Positions 15,237 through 21,047 of a stretch of 21,047 nucleotides of DNA are shown here, one piece after another. The stretch lies in assembly GCA_002419285.1 (NCBI GenBank), contig DIFU01000050.1, positions 15,286-36,332 of the forward strand. Direction: 5' to 3'. Below the pieces are notes generated by a model that had not been told where the DNA came from, ran no database searches, and saw nothing but the letters and a program-made list of their open reading frames with translations. This DNA comes from Prolixibacteraceae bacterium UBA5740 (GTDB lineage: Bacteria; Bacteroidota; Bacteroidia; Bacteroidales; Prolixibacteraceae). The translations under genes were made by a program, and so were the position numbers. Positions within the stretch are counted from its first letter, which is position 1, and every line of letters begins with the position of its first letter.

Positions 15237-15729
15237 AATTGTAAATCTTTTCAATTTCCTCTCTCACTCTTGTCCTTGACCTTGAAAGCAACACCCTGAT
15301 ATAAGGCATCTCATAGCCAGTCAGATGATGAATCTCCTCAATCGATAACCCATCCATTTCTCTCATGAGCAAAACCTCACGATATTTTTCGGGGAGCTGG
15401 CTGATTACCTGATGTACCCAGGATAGCTTTTCACTCGCATCCAACTGACTTTCCAATTTCACTCCCGGTAGCGTAATCTCTAACTGATAGTCGGACGAGG
15501 GGATCTTTTTCCTTTTCCGGACGTCGTAACAGAAATTACGGGCAGCAACTGCAACATAGGCATCCAGATTCTGGCAATCCTTTAGGTCCTTCCTTTTGTT
15601 CCACAACCGGATCATCAGTTCCTGCAGGGCATCCCGGGTATCCTCATCGCTGCATAGTATCCGCTTCATCATTGGATAAAGTTTGCGCGCATATGGCATC
15701 ATCTGTTGTTTGAAATCCTCAGCTGTCAT
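15208..15729 (-). CDS. ECF-type RNA polymerase sigma-70 factor
   Basis: This is an extracytoplasmic-function sigma factor containing only regions 2 and 4. Region 2 includes DTRDALQELMIRLWNKR (about 30-46) and LDAYVAVAARNFCYDVRKRKK. Region 4 includes LPEKYREVLLMREMDGLSIEEI and a helix-turn-helix ending in VLLSRSRTRVREEIEK. At 173 aa it has normal ECF length. It heads an operon with a membrane anti-sigma-like gene (29-base overlap) and a DUF4252 gene. Unlike many genes here, no TAnnTTTG element lies in the first 100 bases upstream, which would fit control by the sigma factor itself; this is inference. The signal that releases it from the membrane partner is unknown. Confidence 0.93.
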   Translation of the reverse strand: MTAEDFKQQMMPYARKLYPMMKRILCSDEDTRDALQELMIRLWNKRKDLKDCQNLDAYVAVAARNFCYDVRKRKKIPSSDYQLEITLPGVKLESQLDASEKLSWVHQVISQLPEKYREVLLMREMDGLSIEEIHHLTGYEMPYIRVLLSRSRTRVREEIEKIYNYEGRTIDTA

Positions 15730-15815
15730 TCTCTTCTATTAACGACAATCCCGCTTTTTTATAACAGTGGATGTACTTTTTTTTGGTCATAGCCATTCTT
15801 TCGGTCACGAAGATC

Positions 15816-15823
15816 TATTTTTG
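15816..15823 (+). promoter_or_regulatory. Putative -7 promoter element for mntP
   Basis: The bases TATTTTTG fully match TAnnTTTG, 10 bases before the ATG at 15834 and 16 before the ATG at 15840. A very short leader would result. The position supports starting MntP at 15834 or 15840 rather than at the far upstream ATG at 15771. Confidence 0.4.
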
Positions 15824-15833
15824 CGGTTCAATA

Positions 15834-16415
15834 ATGAGTATGGATTACTTGCAATTTATCACATTCCTGTTATTGGGGATCGGATTGAGTTTTGACAGCT
15901 TCGCCGTTTCCGTCTCTTTGGGCGTTATGAAACGTGAGATCAGATTTCAACAGGCGTGTTACGTCGCTTTTTTTCTGGCATTTTTTCAGGCAGCATTTCC
16001 AATTCTTGGATGGTTGATTGGTATGTCACTGAAAAACCTGATATCCACCTTTGATCACTGGATCTCTTTTGTTCTGCTTTCCTTGATTGGAATCAGGATG
16101 ATTTATGAAGGCATGAGACCTGTTCATGAACGACAGGTATTTAATCCACTGCGATTGCGTTTCATATTGGGAGTATCAGTGGCGACAAGTATTGATGCCC
16201 TGATTGTCGGTCTGAGTTTCGGCTTTATGGATACCAACATGTTTATTCCTTCGGGGATAATTGGTGTTGTAACCTTTATTGCCGCCATGCTGGGAATGCT
16301 GTTTGGAAAAAATATATCGGGAGAAAAAAGTCATAAAAGCATCATCGTGGGTGGAATCATCTTGATCCTGATCGGATTAAAAATTCTGGCCGAGCATCTG
16401 TTTGGTATCAGTTAA
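15834..16415 (+). CDS. mntP: Putative manganese efflux pump MntP
   Basis: MntP exports Mn2+ across the inner membrane and protects against manganese toxicity. The protein has about six transmembrane helices and the two inverted repeats of the family (PF02659). The first contains GLSFDSFAVSVSLGV and the second VATSIDALIVGLSFGF; the aspartates in these motifs are the conserved metal-site residues. I chose the ATG at 15834 (193 aa, MSMDYLQF), close to the usual length of about 190. The in-frame ATG at 15771 would add a hydrophobic 21-residue extension running over the putative promoter. There is no room for a long Mn2+ riboswitch between the sigma gene start and this start, and none was seen. 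The stop overlaps by 8 bases the stop of the convergent lipoprotein gene. Confidence 0.92.
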   Translation: MSMDYLQFITFLLLGIGLSFDSFAVSVSLGVMKREIRFQQACYVAFFLAFFQAAFPILGWLIGMSLKNLISTFDHWISFVLLSLIGIRMIYEGMRPVHERQVFNPLRLRFILGVSVATSIDALIVGLSFGFMDTNMFIPSGIIGVVTFIAAMLGMLFGKNISGEKSHKSIIVGGIILILIGLKILAEHLFGIS

Positions 16416-16839
16416 GCTTGTCGACTTTCATGGTTATCCTGTAATCTGATCGTTCGAGAGGCTGTTTGTATTTCGGATAAGGATCCACCCTTACAAGTCG
16501 AAAAGAATAGTTTCCAACCGTATCGGCAGGTTTCATTAGGGAAGCAAGCTGAACCTTGCCTTCAACAGCGCCTTTCAGGTCAAAGGAGACGGTCACCTGA
16601 CCAGCAGCCCAAACACAGACCACGCCCTCCGGACAACAGCTTTCATTGATCTCTTCAAGTTGAAGGGTGAGTTCCATATCTTCAGAGCAATAGGGTTCAT
16701 CGGCCAAAAAAACGGTTTCACTGCCAAAATTGAATCTGTAGCATGGCATATCCTCACGGCATGAGCTGAATATGAGCAGGATGAAAAGCAATCTGGTTCC
16801 CGGGCTTTCATGTTGTTTTTCATTAAGACGTTGAATCAT
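16408..16839 (-). CDS. Small lipoprotein with CPEGVxCVWA motif, function unknown
   Basis: This is a predicted lipoprotein. A hydrophobic segment (LLFILLIFSSC) ends in a lipobox-like FSSC. The mature part carries four further cysteines before and within CCPEGVVCVWAAGQV, a motif recurring in small Bacteroidota beta-sandwich proteins (usually written SRCPxGVxCVWAG). The C-terminal half looks like beta strands. I place the start at the ATG at 16839. The longer frame from 16878 would put its first 13 codons over the putative dusB promoter and leave only 9 bases to the dusB ATG. Neither choice gives a perfect signal peptide, since the n-region MIQRLNEKQHESPGTR is long. Function is unknown. The 3' end overlaps mntP. 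Confidence 0.65.
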   Translation of the reverse strand: MIQRLNEKQHESPGTRLLFILLIFSSCREDMPCYRFNFGSETVFLADEPYCSEDMELTLQLEEINESCCPEGVVCVWAAGQVTVSFDLKGAVEGKVQLASLMKPADTVGNYSFRLVRVDPYPKYKQPLERSDYRITMKVDKLN

Positions 16840-16862
16840 ACGGTTATGTTGCGTTAATCCAT

Positions 16863-16870
16863 TAATTTTG
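16863..16870 (+). promoter_or_regulatory. Putative -7 promoter element for the dus-DUF1232 unit
   Basis: The bases TAATTTTG are a full TAnnTTTG match, 17 bases before the ATG at 16888. No -33 element is seen at the expected distance. The element lies inside the longest possible frame of the opposite-strand lipoprotein gene, arguing for a shorter lipoprotein. Confidence 0.45.
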
Positions 16871-16887
16871 TCAGTCATTGATACTTT

Positions 16888-17901
16888 ATGAAAATAGGAA
16901 ATTCAGATCTTGGAGAGATGCCGCTGTTTCTGGCGCCCATGGAGGATGTCACCTATAAATCCTTCCGGTATATGTGCAAAAAATATGGGGCAGATGTCAT
17001 GTATACCGAATTTGTTTCGTCGGATGCATTGGCCAGAAATGTAAAAAAAACAAGGCACAAGATGACCTTGTTTGATTTCGACCGGCCCGTGGCAATTCAG
17101 ATATACGGTCACGATATAGAAGCCATGGTATTGGCTGCAAAGGTTGCCGAAGAAGCAGGACCTGATTTTCTGGACATCAATTTTGGTTGTCCGGTGAAAA
17201 AGATTGTTCGCCGTGGAGCTGGGGCAGCCATGTTGCTCGATCTCCCCAAAATGCAGTCAATGGCTGAGGCGGTCGTCAAGGCTGTAAATTTGCCCGTTAC
17301 GGCCAAAACACGACTGGGATGGGACAATGAACAAAAGCCGGTGCTTGAAGCGGCACTGAGGCTTCAGGATGCCGGTATAGCTGCCCTTGCCATTCATGGC
17401 CGCACCCGGGAACAGTTTTATTCGGGAGAAGCTGACTGGACCCTGATTGCTGAAGTAAAGAACGATCCCCGTATCATCATTCCAATCATTGGCAACGGAG
17501 ACATCAAAGGACCTGTCAGGGCCGCAGAACTACTTCGGCAGACCGGAGTTGATGGATTAATGATCGGGAGGCCAGCTATTGGCAGGCCTTGGATTTTCAA
17601 GGAGATTAAACACTATTTTGCGACTGGAGAACTGTTGGCTCCACCATCGGTTACGGAAGTTGCCCAAAACGTCAGGGAGCAATTAAAACTCAGCATTGAA
17701 TGGAAAGATGATGAGCGTCGGGGAATTCTCGAAATGAGGCGGCATCTGGCGAAATATTTTCCGCATCTTCCTGATTTCAGGGAACTGAGGATCGCCCTGC
17801 TGAGAGCAGAGACCACAACTGAAGTTGAAGATCTTCTGTTCCGGATTGAAGAACAATATTCTGGCATGCATGTTGATTATTCAGATATTGCTTTAAGTTA
17901 A
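16888..17901 (+). CDS. tRNA-dihydrouridine synthase (DusB-like)
   Basis: This flavoenzyme reduces specific uridines in tRNA to dihydrouridine with FMN and NADPH. LFLAPMEDVTYKSFR is the family start (usually LAPMAGVTD.. FR). DINFGCPVKKIVRRGAGAAML contains the catalytic Cys101 and the lysine/arginine tRNA contacts. TAKTRLGWD, AIHGRTREQFYSGEADW, IGNGDI and GLMIGRPAIGRPWIF bind FMN and phosphate in the TIM barrel. A C-terminal helical domain completes the 337-aa protein, the normal length for the DusB group. The DUF1232 gene follows after 6 bases and is probably co-transcribed. A TAnnTTTG element lies 17 bases upstream. Confidence 0.95.
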   Translation: MKIGNSDLGEMPLFLAPMEDVTYKSFRYMCKKYGADVMYTEFVSSDALARNVKKTRHKMTLFDFDRPVAIQIYGHDIEAMVLAAKVAEEAGPDFLDINFGCPVKKIVRRGAGAAMLLDLPKMQSMAEAVVKAVNLPVTAKTRLGWDNEQKPVLEAALRLQDAGIAALAIHGRTREQFYSGEADWTLIAEVKNDPRIIIPIIGNGDIKGPVRAAELLRQTGVDGLMIGRPAIGRPWIFKEIKHYFATGELLAPPSVTEVAQNVREQLKLSIEWKDDERRGILEMRRHLAKYFPHLPDFRELRIALLRAETTTEVEDLLFRIEEQYSGMHVDYSDIALS

Positions 17902-17907
17902 CGAACC

Positions 17908-18309
17908 ATGAAGAATCCTTACCGGAAATATTTTAATGAAAATGCTTTATGGAGCAAGATTGGAGGATTTGCAAAATCTGCAGGCCAACAAGTTGTATAT
18001 GCGGTTTTGCTCCTTTTTTACATGATGAAAGATCCTGGCACTGAAGTCAAAAAGAAGTTGACCATCGGAGCTGCTCTTGGGTATTTCATCTTGCCTGTGG
18101 ATGCAGTCCCCGATCTGACTCCAATTTTGGGATTTACTGATGATCTGGGGGTCTTGATATATGCCCTTTCGCAGATTTCCTCTGCCATTACGGATGATAT
18201 CAGACAAAAGGCAAAAATGAAAATGCATGAATGGTTCCGAAAAGTAGATGATAATCAGCTGATGTTACTCGAAAGCAGGATTACTGGATCTGAAGGCAAC
18301 GTCCTATAG
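17908..18309 (+). CDS. DUF1232 (YkvA-like) membrane protein
   Basis: This small protein carries the DUF1232 signature (PF06803) in LGYFILPVDAVPDLTPILGF followed by TDDLGVLIYAL, at about residues 57-87. The family is widespread and structurally a short helical hairpin probably embedded in or attached to the membrane; its function is unknown. An additional hydrophobic helix (VVYAVLLLFYMM) lies at about 29-40. The C-terminus is charged and helical. At 133 aa the length is usual. The start lies 6 bases after the dus stop, so it is likely expressed with the tRNA-modifying enzyme, although no functional link is known. Confidence 0.9.
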   Translation: MKNPYRKYFNENALWSKIGGFAKSAGQQVVYAVLLLFYMMKDPGTEVKKKLTIGAALGYFILPVDAVPDLTPILGFTDDLGVLIYALSQISSAITDDIRQKAKMKMHEWFRKVDDNQLMLLESRITGSEGNVL

Positions 18310-18380
18310 GAATCAGTAGCCTCCGGTTTTGGTGTCATAATTGACTGTTTCCGATATAATTCTATAAAATCAATTCCCGG

Positions 18381-18725
18381 ATGAAGATTTTGAAACTGGC
18401 ATTCATACTCATCCTGATTATGGCAACAGGTGAGATTTATGGTCAGGTAAGGGTAAAAGAAAAACCCATACCTCCCAAAGTTGATATGAAGATGCCTTCC
18501 AAACCTGGCCCCGAGTATATCATGCTTCCCGGGAGATGGGCATGGCACCGACCTTCGCATATGTATATCTGGCTTGGTCCAAGATGGATTATTCCTCCAA
18601 AAGGAAAAATCTATCATTCAGGATATTGGAAAGAGGTTGATTCGGAATGGCTTTGGGTTCCCGGTAAATGGAAGCGAAAACTCCGTTTTTTTGAAAAACG
18701 CAACAAGACGCTTTCCACTCATTAA
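18381..18725 (+). CDS. Secreted Trp/Pro-rich protein with YXWGXW-like (WxxGxW) repeats
   Basis: A signal peptide (MKILKLAFILILIMATGEIYG, cleavage near YGQ) leads a 93-residue mature protein rich in Trp, Pro, Lys and Tyr. Two related units are visible: LPGRWAWHRPSHMYIWLGPRW and, after IIPPKGKIYHSGYW, the segment EWLWVPGKWKRK. These match the WVxGxW / YXWGXW repeat style (PF12779 type) often found in small exported or lipoproteins of Bacteroidota and Proteobacteria. The function is unknown. The net charge is strongly positive, so binding to the envelope, polysaccharide or nucleic acid is possible but is inference. No TAnnTTTG element and no terminator were seen around it. It lies 71 bases after the DUF1232 gene and could be read through from it. 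Confidence 0.8.
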   Translation: MKILKLAFILILIMATGEIYGQVRVKEKPIPPKVDMKMPSKPGPEYIMLPGRWAWHRPSHMYIWLGPRWIIPPKGKIYHSGYWKEVDSEWLWVPGKWKRKLRFFEKRNKTLSTH

Positions 18726-18840
18726 GAATCCAATATTCCTTTGATGAAGCTGTTCTTCAAAAAGCCCGGAAAATCCATTAATTCTTGACCTGTAAGAAAA
18801 CTGAAGCCACATTTTGTAATCAAAGTATAACAGAATTGGA

Positions 18841-18848
18841 TAAATTTG
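18841..18848 (+). promoter_or_regulatory. Putative -7 promoter element for the polyprenyl synthase gene
   Basis: The bases TAAATTTG are a full TAnnTTTG match, 84 bases before the ATG at 18933. A TTTG at 18813-18816 lies upstream with a 24-base spacer, longer than the usual 19-21. The leader would be about 78 nt. Confidence 0.4.
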
Positions 18849-18932
18849 TCCGGCATAATGAATTCAAGATGAGTCTGCAACTATTTCGTAAGCAACCAAA
18901 TCTTGAAATCATTGATTCATAGAACAAAGGAG

Positions 18933-19907
18933 ATGAGGACTTTACAAAAAATACAGGAGCCTATTCAGCAGGAACTAATTGATTTTGAACCTTTTTTCAA
19001 ATCTTCACTACAAGGTGAAGTTCCCCTGTTGAATACCATCCTTAATTACCTATACAGAACCAAGGGCAAGCAGCTCCGTCCAATGTTCGTGTTCCTTTCA
19101 GCCCAGCTTTTCGGGCAGACCAATCATTTGGCACAGGTTGCCGCCTGTTCGGTCGAATTGCTTCACACTGCCACTCTGGTACATGATGACGTTGTGGATG
19201 AATCGTACGAACGACGTGGGGTTTTTTCAGTTAACGCACTTTGGAAAAATAAACTGGCGGTTTTAGTGGGTGATTTTATCCTTGCACAGGGACTGCTCTT
19301 ACAGTTAAAACACCAGCAATATGGATTTTTACAGCTAATTTCCAGGGCCGTACAGGATATGAGTGAAGGAGAAATCCTCCAAATCAAGAAAAGCAGGAAG
19401 CTGGACATTGATTCGGAAACCTATTTTGAAATCATCCGCAAGAAAACGGCCTCCCTGATTGCCACCAGCATGGCCATTGGTGCTTCCAGTACAACATCGG
19501 ATCCTGAAATCATTGAAAAAATGTATCGTATCGGTCAAGATGCCGGAATTGCTTTTCAAATTAAAGACGACATTTTCGATTACCAGGATAAGGGGATCAT
19601 AGGTAAACCTACCGGAAATGACATTAAAGAGAAAAAAATAACCCTGCCCCTCCTGTATGTGCTTAATCAGTCAGAACCGTCGGAGAAAAAGAGAATACTA
19701 AGCCTTATACGGAAAAAGAACACCAATACCGCAACCGTTAGGGAATTGGTAAAGCTGGTGATCGATAAAGGCGGCATTGCCTATGCCACCGAAATGATGA
19801 ATGAATTCAGGGAAAAAGCGATCAATGGATTGATGGATTTTCCTGAAAGCGAAGCCAGGAGCTCACTCATCGAACTCATGCATTATGTAACGACCCGCAA
19901 GAAATAA
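18933..19907 (+). CDS. Polyprenyl diphosphate synthase (long-chain, IspB-like)
   Basis: This trans-prenyltransferase extends farnesyl-type diphosphates with isopentenyl diphosphate to make the side chain of menaquinone. The first aspartate-rich motif HDDVVDE has aspartates at about 85, 86 and 89. The second is FQIKDDIFDYQ, with aspartates at about 212, 213 and 216. GKQLRPMF near residue 46 and GEILQIKKSR are also characteristic. A small alanine lies at the fifth position before the first motif (ATLVHDD), as in long-chain synthases, so a product of six to eight isoprene units is likely; the exact length cannot be read. I chose the ATG at 18933 (324 aa), preceded immediately by AAAGGAG; a TTG at 18903 would add ten residues. 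It converges on deoC. Confidence 0.93.
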   Translation: MRTLQKIQEPIQQELIDFEPFFKSSLQGEVPLLNTILNYLYRTKGKQLRPMFVFLSAQLFGQTNHLAQVAACSVELLHTATLVHDDVVDESYERRGVFSVNALWKNKLAVLVGDFILAQGLLLQLKHQQYGFLQLISRAVQDMSEGEILQIKKSRKLDIDSETYFEIIRKKTASLIATSMAIGASSTTSDPEIIEKMYRIGQDAGIAFQIKDDIFDYQDKGIIGKPTGNDIKEKKITLPLLYVLNQSEPSEKKRILSLIRKKNTNTATVRELVKLVIDKGGIAYATEMMNEFREKAINGLMDFPESEARSSLIELMHYVTTRKK

Positions 19908-19943
19908 TTCTGACAAATCAGGGATATACCAAATATCACAATG

Positions 19944-19965
19944 AAGAATGGTGCCGCATTCTTTT
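19944..19965 (+). terminator. Probable terminator after the polyprenyl synthase gene
   Basis: A 7-bp stem (19944-19950 with 19957-19963) with a 6-nt loop runs into a short T-run on the plus strand. A wider inverted repeat (19907-19914 with 19967-19974) encloses it. The T-run is short, so confidence is moderate. It may also help end the convergent deoC transcript. Confidence 0.5.
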
Positions 19966-19991
19966 CGTCAGAATGAAAATAAAGTCTTCGT

Positions 19992-20846
19992 TTAAAAATG
20001 CGTGATCTCCTTATTCAGAATATCACTGAGCAAATGGTTGGCCAATCTGCTGGCTCCTAGTCTGAATAATTCAGGGTTTAACCATTCTTCACCCAAAATT
20101 TCTTTTACGATATTCAAATAAACCATGGCATCAGCTGTAGTGGCAATCCCGCCTGCCGGCTTAAATCCACGTTTTTGTCCGGTTGTTTCGTGCCAATATT
20201 TAAGAGCATGGCACATTACAACTGCAGCTTCTGGTGTTGCGGCATTTGGCAGCTTACCGGTAGATGTTTTGATAAAGTCAGCTCCCGATTGCAGTGCTAG
20301 AATAGAAGCCATCCAAACTTGCTCAGGAGTTAAAACTCCGCTTTCCAGAATCACCTTTAAGTGGGTATCGCCAATTGTTTCCTTAATTGCCCTGATCTCA
20401 GCCCTGCAGTATTCGTAATTTTCGTCCAGAAATGCCCATAAAGGCATGACAATATCAATTTCATCCGATCCTTCAATCACTGCAAGCCGGGCCTCTTCAA
20501 CCTTTATTGACTTAAATGTCATCGAGGAGGGGAATCCTCCTGCAACAGCGGCAACATGCACTCCGGGAACCGCCAGGTTTTCGCGGACGACATTGGCCAT
20601 ATTCGGGTATACACAAATAGCTGCAACATTTTTCATTTCAGGATATTGGACGGCAAACGAATTGACTTTTCCGGTAAACCTTGCTACTCCGGAAACAGTA
20701 TCAGTTGCATTCAGGGTGGTCAGGTCAATGCAGGAAAATGCCAGTCTCATTTGATCGATGCTAATTGACTGATGCGCCATCTCTGTAAAATGCCTTGCCT
20801 GTTCAGCCAGGATTGCGGTATTGATGGGTAATGAAGGGAAATTCAT
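19992..20846 (-). CDS. deoC: Deoxyribose-phosphate aldolase
   Basis: DeoC splits 2-deoxyribose 5-phosphate into glyceraldehyde 3-phosphate and acetaldehyde in deoxynucleoside catabolism. The Schiff-base lysine is Lys193 in DFIKTSTGK. Other catalytic residues are Asp131 (DEIDIVM), Lys164 (HLKVILESG) and Lys229 (FKPAGGI). DLTTLNATDT near residue 41 is the first-strand motif. The protein is a class I aldolase TIM barrel of 284 aa, somewhat longer than the common form of about 220 aa, like DeoC of the E. coli type (259 aa). The ATG lies 7 bases after the stop of a MazG-like gene, so the two form an operon whose promoter is outside the window. Confidence 0.96.
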   Translation of the reverse strand: MNFPSLPINTAILAEQARHFTEMAHQSISIDQMRLAFSCIDLTTLNATDTVSGVARFTGKVNSFAVQYPEMKNVAAICVYPNMANVVRENLAVPGVHVAAVAGGFPSSMTFKSIKVEEARLAVIEGSDEIDIVMPLWAFLDENYEYCRAEIRAIKETIGDTHLKVILESGVLTPEQVWMASILALQSGADFIKTSTGKLPNAATPEAAVVMCHALKYWHETTGQKRGFKPAGGIATTADAMVYLNIVKEILGEEWLNPELFRLGASRLANHLLSDILNKEITHF

Positions 20847-20853
20847 GGTGTCC

Positions 20854-21047
20854 TTATTTTAATTTTTCATTTTGCTTGTGTCTGTTCAGATCGCGCTTGG
20901 TCTTTTTTTCAAGATTCTGGTGAAATGCCTGGGTAAGATCTACCCCGGTCTGGTTTGCCAGGCATATCAATACCCAAAGAACATCAGCCATTTCATCAGC
21001 AAGATTATGGTCCAGTTCAGACGACTTGAACGATTGGTCTCCGTATG
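20854..21047 (-). CDS. MazG-like nucleotide pyrophosphohydrolase (C-terminal part, 5' cut by window edge)
   Basis: An open frame enters from the right edge on the minus strand and stops at 20854-20856, giving the last 63 residues. The visible text has GDQSFKSSELDHNLADEMAD followed by VLWVLICLANQTGVDL and a basic tail AFHQNLEKKTKRDLNRHK. The helix with E and D three residues apart (ADEMADVLW) matches the second half of the EExxE...ExxD metal-binding motif of MazG-type all-alpha NTP pyrophosphohydrolases (PF03819). These cleave NTPs or dNTPs to monophosphates, often sanitising odd nucleotides. The gene ends 7 bases before deoC, so both take part in nucleotide turnover and are probably co-transcribed. 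The N-terminal half is not visible. Confidence 0.82.
   Translation of the reverse strand, partial: YGDQSFKSSELDHNLADEMADVLWVLICLANQTGVDLTQAFHQNLEKKTKRDLNRHKQNEKLK

Noticed and set aside
15730..15833. Mn2+-sensing yybP-ykoY riboswitch upstream of mntP
   Set aside because: Only about 100 bases separate the genes and I could not trace the paired helices or conserved loops of that riboswitch.

Overview
The window looks like chromosomal core DNA from a member of Bacteroidota, probably near the Bacteroidales/Marinilabiliales; GC is moderate by eye. Several signs agree. There are families largely confined to that phylum (DUF4296, DUF4270, DUF4252). There is a one-domain glycogen-synthase-like gene divergent from panC. 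Shine-Dalgarno sites are mostly absent. The Bacteroidota -7 promoter element TAnnTTTG recurs just upstream of start codons. I see no tRNA, rRNA, CRISPR array, insertion sequence, phage gene or integrase.

Layout. 2-2041 (+) is a PiT phosphate transporter with a PhoU-like tail, cut by the left edge; it converges on a membrane-anchored penicillin/AHL-acylase-type hydrolase (4487-2097, -) across a perfect 15-bp hairpin. After a 368-bp gap comes a secreted DUF2147 protein (4856-5296, +). A minus-strand series follows, in transcription order: hldE2-type heptose-1-phosphate adenylyltransferase, radA, DUF4296 lipoprotein, COG0402 amidohydrolase and COG0731 radical SAM protein (9793-5402). A 440-bp gap (9794-10233) holds a large nested palindrome with repeated TATTGTRTAC-like half-sites. 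Next is panC-panD (11435-10234, -), divergent from a half-length GT5-like protein (11582-12382, +) and a DUF4270 lipoprotein (12429-13739, +).

A perfect 15-bp bidirectional terminator (13751-13787) separates these from a minus-strand cassette of ECF sigma factor, membrane anti-sigma-like protein and a DUF4252 protein with a TonB-plug-like C-terminus (15729-13845). Then come mntP (+), a small lipoprotein (-) overlapping its 3' end, dusB and a DUF1232/YkvA protein (+), a Trp-rich secreted protein (+), and a long-chain polyprenyl diphosphate synthase (+). Last are deoC (-) and, at the right edge, the C-terminus of a MazG-like nucleotide pyrophosphohydrolase (-).

Most of the window is housekeeping: phosphate uptake, LPS heptose activation, DNA repair, pantothenate, isoprenoid chains, tRNA modification, Mn2+ homeostasis and nucleotide salvage. 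The most unusual items are the DUF4252/plug-like protein encoded with its own sigma/anti-sigma pair, the GT5-like protein that has lost both its donor domain and its ADP-glucose loop, and the palindrome at 9979-10063. I saw no clear new defence or mobile system. All functional statements come from reading motifs by eye, without database searches.
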